DNA of 36,029 nt from positions 1 through 36,029 of the forward strand of contig CAZJEB010000013.1 of assembly GCA_964544955.1 (NCBI GenBank), written 5' to 3'. A program made the translations under genes and the position numbers. The DNA is from JAAZPT01 sp964544955. Its GTDB lineage: Bacteria; Bacillota; Clostridia; Christensenellales; Aristaeellaceae. Shown one piece after another: positions 31,598 to 36,029 of this stretch (position 1 is the first letter of the stretch; each line of letters opens with the position of its first letter). The notes under the pieces were generated by a model that had not been told where the DNA came from, did not search any database, and saw only the letters and a list, made by a program, of their open reading frames with translations.

Positions 31598-32403
31598 CCC
31601 CTTTCTGTTGGCATCCAATGTGAGCCAATTAAGTAAACAGCCTTTTTAAAATATTGTTTTTTCATAAAAAAGTAATATGAATTATATGTTGATATAATAA
31701 ATATTTCTATATTACCATCATAAAGTATTTTTGATAATTTAGCTATATGGTATTCCTTAGGATAATCTAGCCTACCATAAATTCTGAAGGCTTTCCAATC
31801 ATCCTCTCGGGATTTTGTATTTTTGGGTGCCTTATGTGTAGGGCAAACTAGAGATAAGCCTTCAAAAGTGTTAGTTATAAATGTGTTGGGTTCATTAATA
31901 TTAACTTGGGATAAATCTTTTAGTTTACATAAAGAAAATTCTTCTAATAAAGGTGTTATGTCTATATTTGAACTGTCTATAAGTTGATACCTTCTGCTTT
32001 GTTTTTCAATATTAATATAATATTCATCAACTACAATAAAACCCGCTTTTTTAATTAATTCAATAGTATAATTAAAGTTTGTTACTTTAACAAAAATATA
32101 TTTATATGATTGATCTTCGTTTACTACAATCATTTCAATTTGGTTATTGTCAAGTAATTCAACTAATTTATCTGATTTTGTATCAATGATTAAACTATAA
32201 AAATATTCATCTTTTTCTGTTCTAATACAGCGCCAATTATCATCCCTATCCAATACATTTTCAGGCGCTTTAATTGTTTTACATATTAGTGTGGAATCTT
32301 CATCACCTTTGTATGTAAATATAATATCTTCATCAATATCAAGATTAAAGGAATTGTTTAGTTTGCAAATGGAAAATTCTTCATCAAAAATTCTTACTAT
32401 CAT
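31594..32403 (-). CDS. Two-ACT-domain protein, ACT_7 (CASTOR-like) type
   Basis: A 269-aa cytosolic protein with two similar halves. Residues about 9-125 open with EFSICKLNNSF; residues about 155-265 open with EEFSLCKLKDLS. Each then has an 'L(I/V)C' strand followed by W(R/K)xx(I/F)R and a last strand pair (MIVVNEDQSYKYIFVKV and IFIISTYNSYYFFMKK). This order matches the ACT_7 family, small ACT modules known from CASTOR-type amino-acid sensors and many bacterial singletons. A ligand-binding sensor role is inference; no DNA-binding or catalytic domain is attached. AGGAG precedes the ATG. It lies 13 bases after a related single-domain gene and overlaps the reductase start. Confidence 0.75.
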   Translation of the reverse strand: MIVRIFDEEFSICKLNNSFNLDIDEDIIFTYKGDEDSTLICKTIKAPENVLDRDDNWRCIRTEKDEYFYSLIIDTKSDKLVELLDNNQIEMIVVNEDQSYKYIFVKVTNFNYTIELIKKAGFIVVDEYYINIEKQSRRYQLIDSSNIDITPLLEEFSLCKLKDLSQVNINEPNTFITNTFEGLSLVCPTHKAPKNTKSREDDWKAFRIYGRLDYPKEYHIAKLSKILYDGNIEIFIISTYNSYYFFMKKQYFKKAVYLIGSHWMPTERG

Positions 32404-32416
32404 AATAAAGCTCCTA

Positions 32417-32812
32417 TCAAAATATAACTGTACAGTTAATTTCTTTTAATAAATCTAACGCTTCATTACAAAATTTATCATAAATAAATATATAATATGC
32501 ATCAAAGGAAAATTTAAATTGTACATATATATTGTTTTCACGGAATGTTTTTACTATTTTTGATACATCACTAAAATATGGTACATTAGTGTTTTTTTTA
32601 ATTACAAAACATCTTAATATAAACTGTTTAAATAATTCTATTACTTCACTTTCTGGACTTGATTTTTTTATTTTAACATTTTCTGTTGGGCAAATAACAT
32701 TCCAATATTTTTCACTTTTCATAATAAATGTTAAAGGCTTATTAGGGAATACATGATCAGCTTCAGATGCTAAATAATAAAAGAAATCCTGCTCCAAAAG
32801 TTCTACAATCAT
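32417..32812 (-). CDS. Small ACT_7-like protein
   Basis: A 131-aa protein that appears to be a diverged single relative of the halves encoded by the next gene. It starts MIVELLEQDFFYYL (compare MIVRIFDEEFSICKL), keeps the VICPTE strand, a central region FILRCFVIKKN and the final strands YVQFKFSFDAYYIFIYD and a helix ALDLLKEINC. Assignment to ACT_7 is by this layout and is less sure than for its neighbour. Its ATG overlaps the stop of the upstream 47-codon gene (ATGA), with AGGAGG inside that gene, so their translation is coupled. Confidence 0.65.
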   Translation of the reverse strand: MIVELLEQDFFYYLASEADHVFPNKPLTFIMKSEKYWNVICPTENVKIKKSSPESEVIELFKQFILRCFVIKKNTNVPYFSDVSKIVKTFRENNIYVQFKFSFDAYYIFIYDKFCNEALDLLKEINCTVIF

Positions 32813-32952
32813 TTAATTAACCTCCTTTTAATTAGGGCTATTATTGACACTATTATAAATGCTTTAGCAATTAGGTTTAACAAAGGATTATTAAACAGCA
32901 AAACTAAGGCCGATGCTATTAATATAAACAAATAATACTTAATTTTAGACAT
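32809..32952 (-). CDS. 47-aa single-pass membrane microprotein
   Basis: An ATG at 32952 with GGAG six bases upstream opens a 47-codon frame ending TGA at 32811-32809. The product is MSKIKYYLFILIASALVLL in its first part, then FNNPLL, a second hydrophobic run (NLIAKAFIIVSIIALI) and a basic end KRRLIK. It is thus one or two membrane segments with lysine-arginine flanks. The four-base ATGA overlap with the next gene and correct ribosome binding sites on both support real translation. I recognise no family. It is the first gene of the ACT_7-like operon; a TATAAT lies upstream at 32985-32980. Confidence 0.62.
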   Translation of the reverse strand: MSKIKYYLFILIASALVLLFNNPLLNLIAKAFIIVSIIALIKRRLIK

Positions 32953-33024
32953 AATATTCTCCTATATGTTGTTAATTTAATTATACTTTATTGTATGGTA
33001 CATTAAAAGGACAGTGAGGCTATC

Positions 33025-33053
33025 TTTACAGAAGATGTTTTGTAATGTAAACT
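33025..33053 (+). promoter_or_regulatory. Promoter of the DUF1015 gene
   Basis: TTTACA (33025-33030), a 17-base spacer and TAAACT (33048-33053), about 30 bases before the start codon. It is divergent from the ACT_7-like operon. Confidence 0.4.
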
Positions 33054-33082
33054 AAAAACAATATTTGAAAGGTGGTGTTAGT

Positions 33083-34312
33083 ATGGATTGGAGTAGATTA
33101 GGAATATACCCTGCAAATTTTTTACTACCAAAAAATAATATAGATATGGAAAAATGGGCAATTGTTGCCTGTGACCAATATACTCAAGATTTAGGCTATT
33201 GGGAAAGTTTAAAGGAATATGTGGGCAATGCGCCTTCCACATTAAATTTAATATTGCCAGAGGTATACTTGGAGGATAGAAAAAGCTATAAGGAACAAGT
33301 ATGGCAAAACATGGCAGATTATTTAGCCAAGGGAATATTAAGTAATGAAGTTAAGGATAGTTTTATATTGCTACAAAGGGAAGTAAAAGGTAAAGTAAAG
33401 CTTGGTTTGCTTTGTGTTTGTGATTTGGAAAAATATGGTGCTGCAACGGATAGCCCCCTTATACAATCAACAGAGGAGGTTGTAATTGAAAGAATACCCC
33501 CTCGCCTTGAGATAAGGGAAAAGGCTCCTTTGGAATTATCCCACGTTATGGTGCTTTTTGATGATATTAACAAAACAGTTATAGAGCCATTGAGCCCTAA
33601 GCCTGAGGCGGAGCTATACAATTTTGATTTAAACAAAAATGGTGGCCATATAAAAGCATATAAGATTGATAGCCCTGAGGATATGGCTAGTATTTACAAT
33701 GCCCTTGTAGAATTACAAAACAACAATAACAGAAGCTTTTTATTTGGTGTTGGTGATGGTAACCACAGTTTAAAGGTTGCCCAAAGCCATTGGAACAATA
33801 TTAAAGCGAATTTATCCCCTGAGGAAAGGGAGAATCACCCAGCACGTTTTGCAACAATTGAACTTTGCAACATACATGATGATGCTTTATTGTTTGAGCC
33901 TATATACAGGGTTATATATAACGCAGAGCCTGAAAGTTTTATTAAAGAGCTAAAGGAATACTTGCCTATTAGCAATGAACCCACAAGCAATGATGATATA
34001 ATAATAAGGTATGGCGAAAACAGCCTTTATATTCCCTATAATAAAGAAAGTGGAGTTTTGCCAGTTGCTACACTACAATCTGCATTGGACAAGGTTTTAG
34101 CTAAAAATAATGCCCTTAAAATTGATTATATACATGGCCTTGATGATATAGAGGAATTAAGTAATAACAATATTGGTTTTATACTACCTGATATTGATAA
34201 GAGCGGTTTATTTGAAACTGTTAACAAGCTTGGTGTGTTACCTAGAAAAACCTTTAGTATGGGCAGTGCCAATGAAAAACGTTATTATATAGAGTGTAGA
34301 AAGATAATATAA
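33083..34312 (+). CDS. DUF1015 family protein (SerK/SbnI-like)
   Basis: A 409-aa cytosolic protein of the DUF1015 family. Some members (SerK, and SbnI in staphylococci) phosphorylate free serine, so a kinase-like role is possible but unproven here. Family features: an opening like IYPANFLLPKNN...AIVACDQYTQD, IPPRLEIREKAPLELSHVMVLFDD, a GVGDGNHSLKVAQSHW motif near residue 230 and a C-terminal IDYIHGLDDIEEL with FSMGSANEKRYY. In other Clostridia this family often neighbours serine-synthesis genes; none is present here. I chose the ATG at 33083 because AAAGGTGG lies seven bases upstream; an in-frame TTG at 33065 precedes that site. Confidence 0.88.
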   Translation: MDWSRLGIYPANFLLPKNNIDMEKWAIVACDQYTQDLGYWESLKEYVGNAPSTLNLILPEVYLEDRKSYKEQVWQNMADYLAKGILSNEVKDSFILLQREVKGKVKLGLLCVCDLEKYGAATDSPLIQSTEEVVIERIPPRLEIREKAPLELSHVMVLFDDINKTVIEPLSPKPEAELYNFDLNKNGGHIKAYKIDSPEDMASIYNALVELQNNNNRSFLFGVGDGNHSLKVAQSHWNNIKANLSPEERENHPARFATIELCNIHDDALLFEPIYRVIYNAEPESFIKELKEYLPISNEPTSNDDIIIRYGENSLYIPYNKESGVLPVATLQSALDKVLAKNNALKIDYIHGLDDIEELSNNNIGFILPDIDKSGLFETVNKLGVLPRKTFSMGSANEKRYYIECRKII

Positions 34313-34411
34313 TACCATTTATATTGGAATATCAACCACTTATTTAAAAACAGATGTAGCAACAAAGATTATCCCTATAATATAAATTACAAAGAATAAG
34401 GAGGTGACAAT

Positions 34412-34852
34412 ATGCAGGTAAGGGTGGATGTAGACCCAAACATAAAGGAAACTGAAGTTATAGTAAGGTGCAACAATATTGATGAAGAAATTATGGAGCT
34501 TGTGCAAAGGCTTAATATAAACCACAAAAAGATTATAGCGGGCTTTAGCAAGGATAAACTTCAAATAATAAATACAAGCGATATAATCCGTTTTTACACA
34601 GAGGATCAAAAAGTGTATGCACAAACTGAAAAGGAAAAGTTTTTAGTTAGGTTAAGGTTGTATGAACTGGAAGAAAGTTTGGATAGTAAAATATTTATAA
34701 GAATATCCAACAGTGAAATAGTGAACATTAATTATGTTAAAAACATAGACTTAAGCTTTAGTGGCACAATATGTATGGAGCTTAAAAACAATGAAAATGC
34801 CTTTGCAAGCAGACGTTACGTATCTAAACTAAAGGATTTATTAGGGATATGA
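34412..34852 (+). CDS. LytTR-family DNA-binding regulator
   Basis: A 146-aa regulator with a C-terminal LytTR domain (about 45-146: IINTSDIIRFYTEDQKVYAQTEKEKFLVRLRLYELEESL, then FIRISNSEIVNINYVKNI). There is no receiver domain. The N-terminal 40 residues are short and unassigned. It has a perfect AAGGAGGTGA ribosome binding site. The next gene encodes a DUF3021 membrane protein 10 bases on; LytTR-DUF3021 pairs form LytTR regulatory systems in which the membrane protein inhibits the regulator. A TATAAT at 34376-34381 may be the -10, but no convincing -35 or LytTR direct repeats were found. Confidence 0.9.
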   Translation: MQVRVDVDPNIKETEVIVRCNNIDEEIMELVQRLNINHKKIIAGFSKDKLQIINTSDIIRFYTEDQKVYAQTEKEKFLVRLRLYELEESLDSKIFIRISNSEIVNINYVKNIDLSFSGTICMELKNNENAFASRRYVSKLKDLLGI

Positions 34853-34862
34853 GGTGTTTTAT

Positions 34863-35312
34863 ATGAAAAGGAATATTATAGTAAGGGGTTTGTTAGGTAT
34901 ACCCATTGGTATAAGCATAAGTTATTTAATAACAATAGCAATATCAGCAATAATTGGAAATGGTTATTATTCGCCAGTTATGCCAAGCCTTGTTGAAAGC
35001 TTTGGCAGTGAGATTAATGCAGTAATTTTTCAAACAGCTATGAGTGCATTATTAGGTTTTGGCTTTGCGGCAGCATCTGTAATTTGGGAAATTGAAAGTT
35101 GGAGCATTGCTAAACAAAGTGCGGTACATTTTATAGTTGCATCATTAATTATGTTACCAGTAGCATATTTTAGCCATTGGATGGAGCATACATTAATAGG
35201 CTTTATAAAATATTTTATTGTATTTGTAGTAATATTCATAATAGCTTGGATATCGCAGTATATTGGCTGGAAAATAAAGCTTAGAAAAATTAATGAACAT
35301 GTAAACAAATAA
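34863..35312 (+). CDS. DUF3021 family membrane protein
   Basis: A 149-aa integral membrane protein with four hydrophobic segments (about 8-30, 55-78, 85-105, 110-132) and a basic C-terminal tail. DUF3021 proteins are encoded next to LytTR regulators and act as their membrane inhibitors in characterised streptococcal LytTR systems. I chose the ATG at 34863, with GAGGTG six bases upstream; a GTG at 34854 lies inside that site. The gene ends in a strong terminator, so the two-gene unit is separate from the hydrolase gene that follows. Confidence 0.88.
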   Translation: MKRNIIVRGLLGIPIGISISYLITIAISAIIGNGYYSPVMPSLVESFGSEINAVIFQTAMSALLGFGFAAASVIWEIESWSIAKQSAVHFIVASLIMLPVAYFSHWMEHTLIGFIKYFIVFVVIFIIAWISQYIGWKIKLRKINEHVNK

Positions 35313-35324
35313 AATTTATAGTAT

Positions 35325-35356
35325 AATAGGCTTATAGAGATATAAGCCTATTTTTT
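35325..35356 (+). terminator. Terminator of the LytTR-DUF3021 unit
   Basis: Perfect 12-bp stem AATAGGCTTATA (35325-35336), loop GAGA, TATAAGCCTATT (35341-35352), with T-run. It lies 15 bases before the next start codon, so the next gene depends on read-through or on a promoter overlapping the stem. Confidence 0.88.
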
Positions 35357-35370
35357 ATTAGGAGGTTAAT

Positions 35371-36029
35371 ATGAAATTAGAACTTTACAAAAATATGGAA
35401 AAGGCCGTTGAGGGTCTTTTGGGCATTGAGGAAGGGTTTAAGTTATTACCCAAACTTAATTTAGACGATTACAACAAAAACAATACAGCAATAATATTTG
35501 TGGATGTAATAGAGGGCTTTGTAAACGAAGGAGCATTGAGCTCCCCTAGGGCTTTAAATATATTGCCATATGTGGAAAAATTAAGCCAAGCAAAGGGGTT
35601 TAAAAAGCTATATTTTGCTGATTGCCACCCTGAAAATGCTACAGAGTTTAATAGCTACCCTCCCCACTGTGTAAATACAACAAATGAGCCTAATTTAGTT
35701 AAGGAATTAGCCTTTAATAAAGATATGGATACATTGGTGGAAAAAAACTGCACAAATGGATTCCATGCCCCAAAATTTAGAGAATGGTTAAAAGCAAATG
35801 AAAATATAAGCAATTTTATTGTTGTTGGTTTAGTTACTGATATATGTGTTATGCAATTTGCTTTAAGCTTAAAAACTTATTTTGATGAAATAAACGGCAT
35901 TGCTAATGTTATTGTACCTTTAGAGGCTGTTGAAACCTATACAATAGAGGCAACAAACCATAATGGGGAACTTATGAATACATTTGCACTATACAATATG
36001 CAAATGAACGGAATTAAACTATATAGAAT
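35371..36029 (+). CDS. Isochorismatase-like cysteine hydrolase (nicotinamidase-like), 3' end cut by window
   Basis: The first 219 residues, read from the ATG at 35371 after AGGAGG, show no stop before the window ends. The cysteine-hydrolase triad is visible: aspartate in AIIFVDVIEGF, lysine in LVEKNCTNGF and nucleophile cysteine in GLVTDICVMQF. A metal-site-like DCHPENATEFNSYPPHC segment follows the second strand. These features fit nicotinamidase-type amidases, which release nicotinic acid for NAD salvage, but substrate specificity cannot be read off. The frame is nearly complete by family length, so only a short C-terminal end is missing. Confidence 0.9.
   Translation, partial: MKLELYKNMEKAVEGLLGIEEGFKLLPKLNLDDYNKNNTAIIFVDVIEGFVNEGALSSPRALNILPYVEKLSQAKGFKKLYFADCHPENATEFNSYPPHCVNTTNEPNLVKELAFNKDMDTLVEKNCTNGFHAPKFREWLKANENISNFIVVGLVTDICVMQFALSLKTYFDEINGIANVIVPLEAVETYTIEATNHNGELMNTFALYNMQMNGIKLYR

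Noticed and set aside
32532..32756. Plus-strand frame opposite the small ACT_7-like gene
   Set aside because: It has no ribosome binding site, and the opposite strand carries a coupled operon gene with proper signals.

Overview
The window looks like a chromosomal segment of a low-GC Gram-positive anaerobe of class Clostridia (Bacillota). Reasons: AT-rich DNA with ATA and AGG codons common, strong AAGGAGG-type ribosome binding sites, GTG/TTG starts, an ssrA-smpB pair, RqcH (NFACT), an ECF-type vitamin transporter subunit next to type III pantothenate kinase, GerMN lipoproteins, and a LytTR/DUF3021 pair. I cannot name the genus. No mobile element, CRISPR array, rRNA or tRNA gene was seen. The DNA is almost fully occupied and no gene-free stretch exceeds 300 bases. 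|| Layout, left to right. 1-2131 (minus): the start of a secreted YARHG-like protein cut by the edge, tmRNA, smpB and an ApbE flavin transferase. 2323-5502 (plus): a secreted 1059-aa protein with eight peptidoglycan-binding repeats. 5553-7685 (minus): leuA followed by yfbR. 7743-12360 (minus): response regulator, histidine kinase and two GerMN lipoproteins, tightly packed. 12636-15312 (plus): ECF S component (probably pantothenate), coaX and homoserine dehydrogenase. 15352-21543 (minus): a sugar operon with binding protein, two permeases, esterase and GH31 glycosidase, but no ATPase. 21641-23392 (minus): rqcH, divergent from ppk1 at 23529-25616. 25768-28316 (plus): membrane protein, rsmD, coaD and a coiled-coil protein. 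28476-29597: an MsmX/UgpC-type ABC ATPase, probably the missing motor of sugar importers. 29754-30629: ROK sugar kinase. 30884-32952 (minus): a small operon with a 47-aa membrane peptide, two ACT_7-like proteins and a flavodoxin-fold reductase. 33083-36029 (plus): DUF1015 protein, LytTR regulator, DUF3021 membrane protein and the start of a nicotinamidase-like hydrolase. || How the parts relate. Two ribosome-rescue routes (tmRNA/SmpB and RqcH) lie 20 kb apart. CoA synthesis is represented twice (CoaX with a putative pantothenate uptake subunit, and CoaD). The sugar operon, the separate ATPase and the ROK kinase could form one uptake-and-catabolism chain. || Less ordinary items: the response regulator-kinase-GerMN-GerMN operon, which parallels actinobacterial MtrA-MtrB-LpqB; a kinase gene whose first membrane segment is encoded upstream of any ATG/GTG/TTG; the ACT_7-like operon with its microprotein; palindromes at the ppk and ABC-ATPase promoters; and a structured leader before the ECF gene. 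None of these has been compared with a database here.
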